NCBI RefSeq assembly: GCF_000813985.1
Contig: NZ_JWLJ01000004.1
Span: forward strand, 62,001-126,000
Length of the DNA stretch: 64,000 nucleotides
Direction: 5' to 3'
Source of the DNA: Ruegeria sp. ANG-R
GTDB lineage: Bacteria; Pseudomonadota; Alphaproteobacteria; Rhodobacterales; Rhodobacteraceae
Shown here: positions 55,054-62,764 of the stretch, in pieces
Layout of the letters: each line of letters opens with the position of its first letter
How positions within the stretch are numbered: the first letter of the stretch is position 1
Made by a program: the position numbers and the translations under genes
The notes under the pieces: generated by a model
Told to the model about the DNA's origin: nothing
Seen by the model: only the letters and a program-made list of their open reading frames with translations
The model's database searches: none

Positions 55054-55833
55054 TCAAGGGTGGAACTCGGTTGGAAAAGTCTCGGGCATCTGGCCGCCGA
55101 AATTTGCGGTCAGATCGCGCGAGAGGGATTGAAGTGATTTCAGGATCACGGGCAGCCGTTCACTGGTCGCGCGAATATCGGGAACGGCAATTGAGATCGT
55201 CCCGAGCGCAACTTGACTAATGCCGAAGATTGGGGCGGCAAATCCGAAAACACCCTCTTCGTAGCTGCCGTTGCTGTTGGCCCACCCCGCCCGCCGGATC
55301 AGCGCCACCTTCTCTTTGATCAGATCCGGATCTGTCAGCGTGGCATCGGTGAAACGTTCCTGCTCTTCCTGATCCAGACGGCTCAGAAGAAAAGAGGGGC
55401 CAAATCCGAGCATACAAAGCCCCGAGGCGGTCGCATTGATCGGAATAACCTCACTGGGGTCGAGACTGACGCGAACACTGTGCTGCGTCGTCTCTACAAC
55501 CACAGCCGTTTGCAGAGTGTCCTTTTCGAGCAAGGTGAGATGCAGGCTTTCGCCGACGTCCAGCATCGCTGCCTGCATTTTCTGCCGCGCGCCTTCAAGA
55601 CCGGGCTTGGCGATCTCACGAAGCGCCGCAAGCCGCAGCGCTGCCGGTCCGATGGTGTAGGTTTTTGTCTGCGGATTTTGTTCGATCAACCCGAATTCCT
55701 CAAGCGCACGCAGGTGACGCAGAGCCGTCGCCTTGTTCAATCCGGACAAACGCGAAATCTGACTCAGGCCGATTTCGGCCAGAGAGTTTGAGAACAGGTC
55801 TAGCATTTTCAAGGCATTAAGTGCTGTACCCAT
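55054..55833 (-). CDS. IclR-family transcriptional regulator
   Basis: A 259-residue regulator with an N-terminal winged helix (about 1-65; IGLSQISRLSGLNKATALRHL) and an IclR effector domain with ATASGLCMLGFG and GWANSNGSYEEGVFGFAAPIF. AAGGAAGAA precedes the ATG. It is divergent from the TTT-transporter operon and is the probable regulator of that operon and of the aminotransferase behind it. Confidence 0.93.
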   Translation of the reverse strand: MGTALNALKMLDLFSNSLAEIGLSQISRLSGLNKATALRHLRALEEFGLIEQNPQTKTYTIGPAALRLAALREIAKPGLEGARQKMQAAMLDVGESLHLTLLEKDTLQTAVVVETTQHSVRVSLDPSEVIPINATASGLCMLGFGPSFLLSRLDQEEQERFTDATLTDPDLIKEKVALIRRAGWANSNGSYEEGVFGFAAPIFGISQVALGTISIAVPDIRATSERLPVILKSLQSLSRDLTANFGGQMPETFPTEFHP

Positions 55834-55942
55834 GCGATTTTCTTCCTTCCGTTGAGGTTATACTTGACAGAATGAACTTAACAAAGCAAGATTATTATTG
55901 TTAACACGGTTCAAATAATGAACCACTTACCGGGAGGTGTAA
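55834..55942. promoter_or_regulatory. iclR/tctC divergent region with promoter and operator candidates
   Basis: On the plus strand TTGACA (55864-55869) is followed after 17 bases by CAAGAT (55887-55892), a plausible promoter for the transporter operon. An inverted repeat TTAACAA (55878-55884) / TTGTTAA (55898-55904), flanked by GAAC and GTTC, overlaps the -10 region and is a good IclR operator candidate. Confidence 0.5.
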
Positions 55943-56872
55943 ATGAAAAAGTTTTTTGCGGCAGCCCTGATGGCTGCTTCTGCAACCGCCGCAATGGCAG
56001 AGTATCCCGAGAAGCCGGTATCCTTTGTGGTTCCGTGGCCTCCGGGCGATCTGGAGGACGTTCTGACCCGGATGATCGCGGATGAGTTCCAGGCGATGTA
56101 CGGTGTTCCTGCCGCGGTGGTGAACAAGCCCGGCGGCGGCGGCGGCCCCTTCCCCGGCGCAGTGGAAGTCGCGACCGCACCGGCAGATGGGTATACGGTC
56201 GGTTCCTTCGTAACAGATGTTCCGATTGGCGGGCCGGAAATCGGCATTCCAGAGCTCAGCCCGAACCCGTTCGAGCCGATTGGCATCTTCATGACCTACC
56301 CGTTCGTGATTGCAGCCAGCAAGGATGCACCATTCCAAACATGGGATGAACTGGTCTCTTACGGCAAGGAAAATGACGTGGCGCTGGGTCACTTTGGTTC
56401 GTTCCTGCCACCCACGCAGGTAACCTTCACTGCAGCGATCCAGTCGGACTTCGACTTCGCCAGCGAAGCCGCTTTTGACGCGCTGGATTGCAACACCCTG
56501 GCCTCGGGCGATGTGGACGTCATCAATACCACGTTGCAGTTGATCCTGCCCTGCATGGACAAAGTGAACGTTCTGGCCACCATCGGCAACGAACGGATCA
56601 GCCTGACGCCCGACTCCCCAACCGTAGCCGAAATTCACCCCGAACTGAATCTTGCGCTGTGGAATGGCCTGTTTGTCCACAAGGACGTACCAGCCGATGC
56701 ACGCGAAAAGATCTCGGCCGCGGCCCAGAAGGCATTGCAGTCGGAGAAGGCACAGAACCTGATCGGTGAAACCGGTGTTCTGATCTACTGGCAGGACGCT
56801 GATGAGGCCCAGGCGCAGATCGAAGCCGATACGCAGACGATCGGCAAGATCACGGAAATTCTGGGCGAATAA
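55943..56872 (+). CDS. tctC: Tripartite tricarboxylate transporter (TTT) substrate-binding protein
   Basis: A 309-residue periplasmic binding protein of the TctC/Bug family. The signal peptide runs to about residue 19 (ending AAMA), and the mature start EYPEKPVSFVVPWPPGD is the family N-terminal strand and loop. NKPGGGGGPFPGAVEV is the second ligand loop. Bug proteins bind carboxylates, amino acids or related small anions; the ligand here is unknown. The ATG follows GGGAGGTG. A strong terminator separates it from tctB. Confidence 0.92.
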   Translation: MKKFFAAALMAASATAAMAEYPEKPVSFVVPWPPGDLEDVLTRMIADEFQAMYGVPAAVVNKPGGGGGPFPGAVEVATAPADGYTVGSFVTDVPIGGPEIGIPELSPNPFEPIGIFMTYPFVIAASKDAPFQTWDELVSYGKENDVALGHFGSFLPPTQVTFTAAIQSDFDFASEAAFDALDCNTLASGDVDVINTTLQLILPCMDKVNVLATIGNERISLTPDSPTVAEIHPELNLALWNGLFVHKDVPADAREKISAAAQKALQSEKAQNLIGETGVLIYWQDADEAQAQIEADTQTIGKITEILGE

Positions 56873-56884
56873 CGTTCGGTCCGG

Positions 56885-56913
56885 GGCGCGGAAAGAAGTT
56901 TCCGCGCCTTTTT
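56885..56913 (+). terminator. Strong intrinsic terminator between tctC and tctB
   Basis: A perfect 10-bp stem GGCGCGGAAA (56885-56894) / TTTCCGCGCC (56899-56908) with a GAAG loop is followed by five T. It lies between two genes of one transporter and would let the binding protein be made in excess of the membrane subunits. Confidence 0.9.
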
Positions 56914-56932
56914 GTCGGGTAGGGAGGAAGAG

Positions 56933-57469
56933 ATGATCGCAAAGACGCTACAGGATATGTTCAAGCGGTATCGCCGACCGGGCGATATTGTATTTGCCGT
57001 GCTGTTCCTCGCCTTTTCGGTGTTTCTGCTCTCGCAACTTGGCGAACAGACCCAGGTGGTCAAACGGACCAAGTGGTTTGCGCAACCAGGATTGTGGCCC
57101 ACAATCGCTGTGTGGTGCATGGTCGCCTTCGGCTTTCTGCACTGGCTCAGCTCGGCCATCTCCGACCGGATCGACGGCCGTTGGGTCGAGGTCGGGTTCT
57201 GGGTCCGTTCATTGGAATATGTTGCCTATTTTCTGATCTACGTACTGCTGGTGCCACAGCTTGGCTATCTGCTCTCCACTATATTGTTCGCAGTTTTCCT
57301 GACGCTGCGCTCGGGGTTTCGCGGTGCGGGCGCAATCGGCATCGCGGCACTATTCGGCTTTATCGTCACGATCGTATTCAGAGGGTTTCTGCAGGTGAAA
57401 ATCCCTGCCGGTGCAATCTATGAATATCTTCCGGACTCAGTTCGCGCCTTTGCGCTGACCTATCTGTGA
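56933..57469 (+). CDS. tctB: TTT transporter small membrane subunit TctB
   Basis: A 178-residue membrane protein with about four to five helices and the length expected of the small TTT subunit. Start MIAKTLQDMFKRYRRPGD, first helix near residues 18-35. AGGGAGGAAGAG directly precedes the ATG at 56933; an upstream in-frame TTG at 56912 overlaps the terminator tail and is not used. It is followed by tctA after 10 bp. Confidence 0.88.
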   Translation: MIAKTLQDMFKRYRRPGDIVFAVLFLAFSVFLLSQLGEQTQVVKRTKWFAQPGLWPTIAVWCMVAFGFLHWLSSAISDRIDGRWVEVGFWVRSLEYVAYFLIYVLLVPQLGYLLSTILFAVFLTLRSGFRGAGAIGIAALFGFIVTIVFRGFLQVKIPAGAIYEYLPDSVRAFALTYL

Positions 57470-57479
57470 GGGGGCTGTC

Positions 57480-59012
57480 ATGGAAACGCTTCTTTCCGGT
57501 GTTTCGATCCTGCTGCAATGGCAGGTCATCGTTGCCCTTCTGATTGGGTCAATCGGCGGCGTCATCATCGGTGCACTGCCCGGTGTGGGTGCTGCGGTTG
57601 CTATCGCCATCCTGTTGCCCGCCACATTTGCTTTCGAGCCCATTGTTGGCCTGACTTTGCTGTTGGGGATTTATGGATCATCCATGTATGGCGGGGCGAT
57701 CCCGGCTATCCTGATCAACACGCCGGGTACCGCGGTCAATGCGCTAACCACCTATGATGGCTACCCCATGACAAAGCGCGGCCAAGGTCACAGGGCGTTG
57801 TCACTCGCCTATACGGCCTCATTTTTCGGAGGCGTATTTGCAATCATCTGCCTGATGGTGCTGTCGCCGGTTCTGGCTATGATCGCACCGCATTTCGGCA
57901 GCCGAGAGATTTTCCTGGCCGCGCTGTTAGGTATTGTTCTTGTCGTATTGGCGCATCGGGGGCAGATTTTCGCTGCCGGAATGCTGGCAGCGTTTGGCAT
58001 GTTTCTGAATACGGTAGGGCTCGAACCCGTCAAATACACCCGCCGGTACACCTTCGATCAAAGCTGGCTGGCCTCGGGCATTGATCTGATCGTGGTGGTG
58101 CTGGGTCTGTTTGCGCTCAGCCAGGCCTTTCTTTTGCTTCTGGAAAAGAACCACGCTCCGAAGGATACCCATGTCAGCGGAAGTATCTTTGGCGGCTTAA
58201 AGGAGCTGCTGGGCCTGAAACGGGTCGCCACCGTATCCTCTAGCATTGGCGTTCTTATGGGTATGGTGCCGGGAACGGGCGAGTTCACCTCGCAGTTTCT
58301 GTCCTATACCTATGCCCAGAAAACGTCGAAAGACCCCGACAAGTTCGGGGATGGTTCACCCGAGGGCCTCGTGGCATCCGAGGCGGCAAACAATGCCGTT
58401 CCGGGCGCGGCGATGATCCCCCTGCTCGCTCTTGGCATCCCCGGCGAGGCCCTTACGGCGATGATGTTGTCGGTCTTCTATGTTCACAACGTGATCCCCG
58501 GCCCGCAGTTGTTCGAGAACCAGATGGATTTCGTCATGGCTCTGTACATGGCGCTGATCATTCTGAACGTGATCGTTCTGGTGTTCCTGCTGTTTTCGAC
58601 AAATCTGCTTCTCAAGATCATCCAGATTCCAACGCGCTTCCTGGGTGTGATGATCCTGATTTTGGCTTTCGTCGGCGTCTACAGCCTGCGCAACTCGATT
58701 ACCGACTGCGCCATAGCGGCCGGTTTCGGAGTATTTGGCCTGATCCTCAAGCGGCTTGATCTACCCATCGTGCCGATCATCCTTGGCATGGTGCTGGGCG
58801 GCATCATGGAAACCAAGCTGCGCAGCGCCATGGCGCGGGTCAAGACGCCACTGGATTTCATCGACCGGCCTATCGCAGCAATTCTGTTCGGCCTGATCGT
58901 GCTGATCCTGATCCTGCATTTCCGCACGCTGTACTTTGAGTTCAAGAACAAGCTCAGACCCGAGCCTCACGTGCCAGCCGTGGATTCCGACCACCCGAAC
59001 CAACAAGGATAA
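57480..59012 (+). CDS. tctA: TTT transporter large membrane subunit TctA
   Basis: A 510-residue permease with about twelve helices. The duplicated TctA motif is visible as GALPGVGAAVAIAILLP near residue 30 and GMVPGTGEFTSQFLSY near residue 260; LIPLLALGIPGE-type and AAGFGVFGLILKRLDLP segments are conserved. It carries the ion-coupled transport path. It is followed after 5 bp by the aldehyde dehydrogenase gene, so uptake and metabolism appear to be co-expressed. Confidence 0.95.
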   Translation: METLLSGVSILLQWQVIVALLIGSIGGVIIGALPGVGAAVAIAILLPATFAFEPIVGLTLLLGIYGSSMYGGAIPAILINTPGTAVNALTTYDGYPMTKRGQGHRALSLAYTASFFGGVFAIICLMVLSPVLAMIAPHFGSREIFLAALLGIVLVVLAHRGQIFAAGMLAAFGMFLNTVGLEPVKYTRRYTFDQSWLASGIDLIVVVLGLFALSQAFLLLLEKNHAPKDTHVSGSIFGGLKELLGLKRVATVSSSIGVLMGMVPGTGEFTSQFLSYTYAQKTSKDPDKFGDGSPEGLVASEAANNAVPGAAMIPLLALGIPGEALTAMMLSVFYVHNVIPGPQLFENQMDFVMALYMALIILNVIVLVFLLFSTNLLLKIIQIPTRFLGVMILILAFVGVYSLRNSITDCAIAAGFGVFGLILKRLDLPIVPIILGMVLGGIMETKLRSAMARVKTPLDFIDRPIAAILFGLIVLILILHFRTLYFEFKNKLRPEPHVPAVDSDHPNQQG

Positions 59013-59017
59013 CTTAC

Positions 59018-60502
59018 ATGGATCAGTCTTCCATCGATGCCTTGCGCGCGCAGGAGATTGCCCCACGCGGCCACTTTATCAACGGCGCATTTCAGGCTGG
59101 GGAAACCGGTGCTCTGCACGAGGTGCAGTCGCCCATCAATGGCCAGCCTCTGACGCAAATCGCCGAGGGCAGCCCTGCGGATGTCGGCGCTGCCGTACGC
59201 TCTGCACGGACAGCCTTCGAAGATGGCCGATGGTCCCGCATGTCCCCTGCAGGACGTAAGAAGGTTCTGCTGAAGCTGGCCAATCTGATCGAATCCCGCG
59301 CGCTTGAAATCGCGGTGCTGGGTGTGCGCGACAATGGTACCGAGATCAACATGGCCTATAAGGCTGAGGCGCTCTCGGCTGCTGCCACCTTCCGGTACTA
59401 TGCCGAAGCCATCGACAAGATTTACGGGCAGGTCGCTCCGACCAGCCATGATGTTCTGGGCCTGGTGCATCATGCGCCTGTCGGAGTGGTCGGAGCGATC
59501 GTCCCATGGAATTTCCCCCTGATGATTGGCAGTTGGAAAATCGCCCCTGCCCTTGCGGCGGGCAATTCCATCGTGCTGAAACCGGCGGAAAGTGCCTCGC
59601 TCAGCCTTCTGAAAATCGCCGAGCTGGCCGCCGAAGCCGGCATTCCCGACGGCGTGTTCAACGTGGTGACCGGGCGTGGCTCGGTCGTGGGCGAAGCGCT
59701 GGCCCTGTCCATGGATGTAGACATCATGGTGTTCACCGGATCGGGTGCGACGGGTCGGCGTCTGCTGGAGTATTCCGCGCGATCCAACCTTAAGCGCTGC
59801 TATCTGGAACTGGGCGGCAAGTCTCCGAATATCGTTTTTGCTGATGCCCCCGACCTTGCCGAAGCCGCCAAGGTCTCGGCGGCGGGGATTTACCGCAATT
59901 CAGGGCAGGTCTGCGTCGCGGGTTCCCGCCTGCTGGTGCAACAGGACATCTATGAGGATTTCGTAGCAGAGATCACACGCCATGCCGAAAGCTTCCGGGT
60001 CGGCGATCCGCTGGACCTGAACAGCCAGATTGGCGCAGTGCACAGCCTGCCCGAACTCGACGCCAATCTGGATTTCGTCAAAAAGGCCGAAGCCGAAGGC
60101 GCCGAACGTCGCACCGGCGGTGAACGTATACTGACGGAAACCGGCGGCTACTACATGTCACCCACCGTAATGGCCGGGGTTAAAGAAACAGATAACCTGT
60201 TCCAGAACGAGGTCTTCGGTCCGGTTCTGGCCGTAACCCCTTTCAAGGACGAGGCTGAGGCGGTCCGACTGGCCAACGCCACCGTCTATGGGCTGGCAGG
60301 AGGCGTCTGGACCTCAAACCTCAGCCGGGCGCATCGCATGGTGGCCGAGGTGAGGACCGGGGTCATGCATGTCAACACCTATGGCGGCGCGGATCTGACA
60401 GTACCGCTGGGCGGTGTACGCCAGTCCGGGAACGGGCATGACAAATCTTTGCACGCGCTCGAGAAATATTTCGATCTGAAAACCGCTTGGATAAAGCTCT
60501 GA
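59018..60502 (+). CDS. NAD(P)-dependent aldehyde dehydrogenase
   Basis: A 494-residue aldehyde dehydrogenase of the broad gamma-aminobutyraldehyde/betaine-aldehyde (PuuC/BetB-like) branch. VPWNFPLMIGSWKIAP, YLELGGKSPNIVF (Glu264) and YRNSGQVCVAGSRL (Cys299) form the active site. It lies between the transporter and the phospho-lyase/kinase pair, so it probably oxidises the aldehyde that the lyase releases. The exact aldehyde is not predictable from sequence. Confidence 0.9.
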   Translation: MDQSSIDALRAQEIAPRGHFINGAFQAGETGALHEVQSPINGQPLTQIAEGSPADVGAAVRSARTAFEDGRWSRMSPAGRKKVLLKLANLIESRALEIAVLGVRDNGTEINMAYKAEALSAAATFRYYAEAIDKIYGQVAPTSHDVLGLVHHAPVGVVGAIVPWNFPLMIGSWKIAPALAAGNSIVLKPAESASLSLLKIAELAAEAGIPDGVFNVVTGRGSVVGEALALSMDVDIMVFTGSGATGRRLLEYSARSNLKRCYLELGGKSPNIVFADAPDLAEAAKVSAAGIYRNSGQVCVAGSRLLVQQDIYEDFVAEITRHAESFRVGDPLDLNSQIGAVHSLPELDANLDFVKKAEAEGAERRTGGERILTETGGYYMSPTVMAGVKETDNLFQNEVFGPVLAVTPFKDEAEAVRLANATVYGLAGGVWTSNLSRAHRMVAEVRTGVMHVNTYGGADLTVPLGGVRQSGNGHDKSLHALEKYFDLKTAWIKL

Positions 60503-60517
60503 TCAGGGGATGGCCGC

Positions 60518-61813
60518 ATGACGCTTCCTTCAAAATCCGTCGAACTTATGGAACGCAGGACCAGGCTGCTGGGGCCCAATGTCTCGACGTTCTACGACGA
60601 ACCGGTGCATTTCGTGAAAGGCGAAGGTGTCTGGTTGTGGGATGCCCAGGGGCGCAAATATCTGGATTGCTACAATAACGTTCCCCATGTCGGTCATTGC
60701 AATCCGCGCGTGGTCGACGCGATCCATCGACAGGCGTCAACTTTGAATACTCACACGCGGTATCTGCACGACGGCATTCTGGACTATGTCGAGAAGCTGA
60801 CCGGAACCATGGATGCGTCACTGGATACGGCCATTCTGACCTGTACCGGGTCCGAGGCAAACGACATCGCGCTGCGCATGGCCGAAGGGATGACCGGCAA
60901 ACGGGGCATCATCGCCACTGACGCGACGTATCACGGCAACACCGCACTTGTCAGCCAGTTGAGCAAGTCGAATGTGCCGACCGTCGGATTTGGACTGGAC
61001 CAATATTTCCGGTTTGTGGAGGCCCCCGACAGCTATCGCAATCCTGATCCGGATGGGGCGAAGTTTGCCGAAGCCGTCGCGGAACGGATCGCCGAGCATG
61101 AAAAGGCCGGAACAGGCTTTGCCGCCCTGATCGTCTGTCCCTATTTCCTGAACGAAGGCTTCCCCGATCATCCCGACGGCTGGCTGAAACCTGTAGCCGA
61201 GGTTGTGCGCAAGGCTGGTGGCCTTCTGATCTGTGACGAGGTCCAGTCGGGATTTGGTCGCACCGGCACACATATGTGGGCGCATCAGAAGATGGGCGTC
61301 GTGCCGGATATCATGACCATGGGCAAACCTATGGCGAACGGCCATCCCGTAGGCGGCGTGGCAACGCGGCATGAAATTCTTGCGACCTTCCGCAAGGGGT
61401 ACCGTTACTTCAACACCTTCGGTGGCAACCCTGTATCATGCGCCGCGGCGATGGCTGTGTTGCGGGAAATCGAAGACAGGGATTTAGTCACACATGCGAA
61501 AACCGTTGGGGATCATGCCCGATCCCGGTTGGATATGCTAAAGCAGAAATATGATTTCATCGGAGACGTGCGCGGATCGGGTCTCATTTTCGGGGCCGAA
61601 ATGGTTCTGGATCGCGACAGCAAAGAGCCAGCCAGCGAATTCACCGATCGGGTCATCAACGCGATGCGCCATCGTGGTATCATTCACTCCAAACTGGGGC
61701 GCCACAAAAACACTCTCAAGATCCGTCCACCTATGCCGTTCTCGGTCGAAAACGCTGATCTCCTGTTCGATACGCTGGACGACGTGCTGGCGACTACACC
61801 GCTGACCACATGA
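60518..61813 (+). CDS. AGXT2L-type PLP-dependent phospho-lyase
   Basis: A 431-residue class III aminotransferase-fold enzyme. It matches the phospho-lyase subgroup (human AGXT2L1/2; ethanolamine-phosphate and 5-phosphohydroxylysine phospho-lyases) more than true transaminases: LDCYNNVPHVGHC (49-61), THTRYLHD (78-85), TFGGNPVSC, TMGKPMANGHPV with PLP Lys270, and the late LKIRPPM. Such enzymes eliminate phosphate and ammonia from an O-phospho-amino alcohol, leaving an aldehyde. The next gene overlaps it by four bases and encodes an APH-type kinase that could make the phosphorylated substrate. Transaminase activity remains possible but less likely. Confidence 0.82.
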   Translation: MTLPSKSVELMERRTRLLGPNVSTFYDEPVHFVKGEGVWLWDAQGRKYLDCYNNVPHVGHCNPRVVDAIHRQASTLNTHTRYLHDGILDYVEKLTGTMDASLDTAILTCTGSEANDIALRMAEGMTGKRGIIATDATYHGNTALVSQLSKSNVPTVGFGLDQYFRFVEAPDSYRNPDPDGAKFAEAVAERIAEHEKAGTGFAALIVCPYFLNEGFPDHPDGWLKPVAEVVRKAGGLLICDEVQSGFGRTGTHMWAHQKMGVVPDIMTMGKPMANGHPVGGVATRHEILATFRKGYRYFNTFGGNPVSCAAAMAVLREIEDRDLVTHAKTVGDHARSRLDMLKQKYDFIGDVRGSGLIFGAEMVLDRDSKEPASEFTDRVINAMRHRGIIHSKLGRHKNTLKIRPPMPFSVENADLLFDTLDDVLATTPLTT

Positions 61814-62742
61814 AGCAGATCGTAGAACAGGCTCTGGAACTTTGGGGGTTGGACGATGCCGCATGGTCGCTCGCGGCGGCTCGGGAGAACCACGTCTACC
61901 GGATTGAAACGCAAGCGGCCACGTACGCGCTGCGCCTGCATCGCGAGGGGCTCCGTACCGATGCAGAGCTTCGGTCAGAACTGCAATGGATGGCCGCAGT
62001 CAGAGAAAATGGTGTCCGCGTTCCTACGCCAGTGCCAACCACAAAGGGCCTTTACCTGCAGGTGATGGGCGGCATTCAGGTCGACATGCTCAACTGGTTG
62101 CCGGGTCACCCGCTGGGAGCGACGGGATCTGGTATCGACCACAAAGACCGTCTGGGGATCTTTCATACGATTGGCCGAGAAATGGCGCGGTTGCACAGGA
62201 TCAGCGATGACTGGGTGCCTCCCGATGGCTTTTCACGCTGGTCGTGGGACCGGCCCGGCTTACTGGGGGATACGCCCCTTTGGGATCGCTTTTGGGAAAA
62301 CCCGACCCTCAAGGCTGAGGATCGTAAATTGTTTCTCGCGTTCCGGGAGGTTGCGGATGGTGATCTGCGACAGCTGGAAAGCGGACTGGATTACGGGCTG
62401 ATCCATGCCGATCTTGTCCGCGAAAATGTCATGGTTGATGAGGACCGGGTGTGGCTGATCGATTTCGATGATGCCGGATTTGGGTTCCGTCTGTTTGACA
62501 TAGCAACAACGCTGCTCAAAAATCTGCGCGAACCGGATTACGATCTGCTTCACGACGCGCTGCTGGCCGGATACCGATCCGAACGGCAAATCTGCACCGA
62601 CCATCTTGAGTTGTTTATGGCCCTGCGTGCCGCGACATATGTCGGCTGGATTTCATCCCGTCTGCACGAAGATGGATCTGACCTGCGCAACACAAGGTTC
62701 GTCGACACCGCCCGAGATTTATTGACCCGATACCTCGAATAG
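61810..62742 (+). CDS. APH-family small-molecule kinase (hydroxylysine/amino-alcohol kinase type)
   Basis: A 310-residue aminoglycoside-phosphotransferase-fold kinase, related to homoserine kinase II and hydroxylysine kinase (AGPHD1). The catalytic loop is LIHADLVRENVMVD (Asp201) and the metal motif is LIDFDDAGFG (Asp218). The ATG lies in an ATGA overlap with the phospho-lyase stop. In other organisms the same kinase and lyase domains occur fused, so this pair likely works in sequence: phosphorylate an amino alcohol, then eliminate phosphate and ammonia. Confidence 0.82.
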   Translation: MKQIVEQALELWGLDDAAWSLAAARENHVYRIETQAATYALRLHREGLRTDAELRSELQWMAAVRENGVRVPTPVPTTKGLYLQVMGGIQVDMLNWLPGHPLGATGSGIDHKDRLGIFHTIGREMARLHRISDDWVPPDGFSRWSWDRPGLLGDTPLWDRFWENPTLKAEDRKLFLAFREVADGDLRQLESGLDYGLIHADLVRENVMVDEDRVWLIDFDDAGFGFRLFDIATTLLKNLREPDYDLLHDALLAGYRSERQICTDHLELFMALRAATYVGWISSRLHEDGSDLRNTRFVDTARDLLTRYLE

Positions 62743-62764
62743 CTCGCCTGAATGGGAGGAACCA

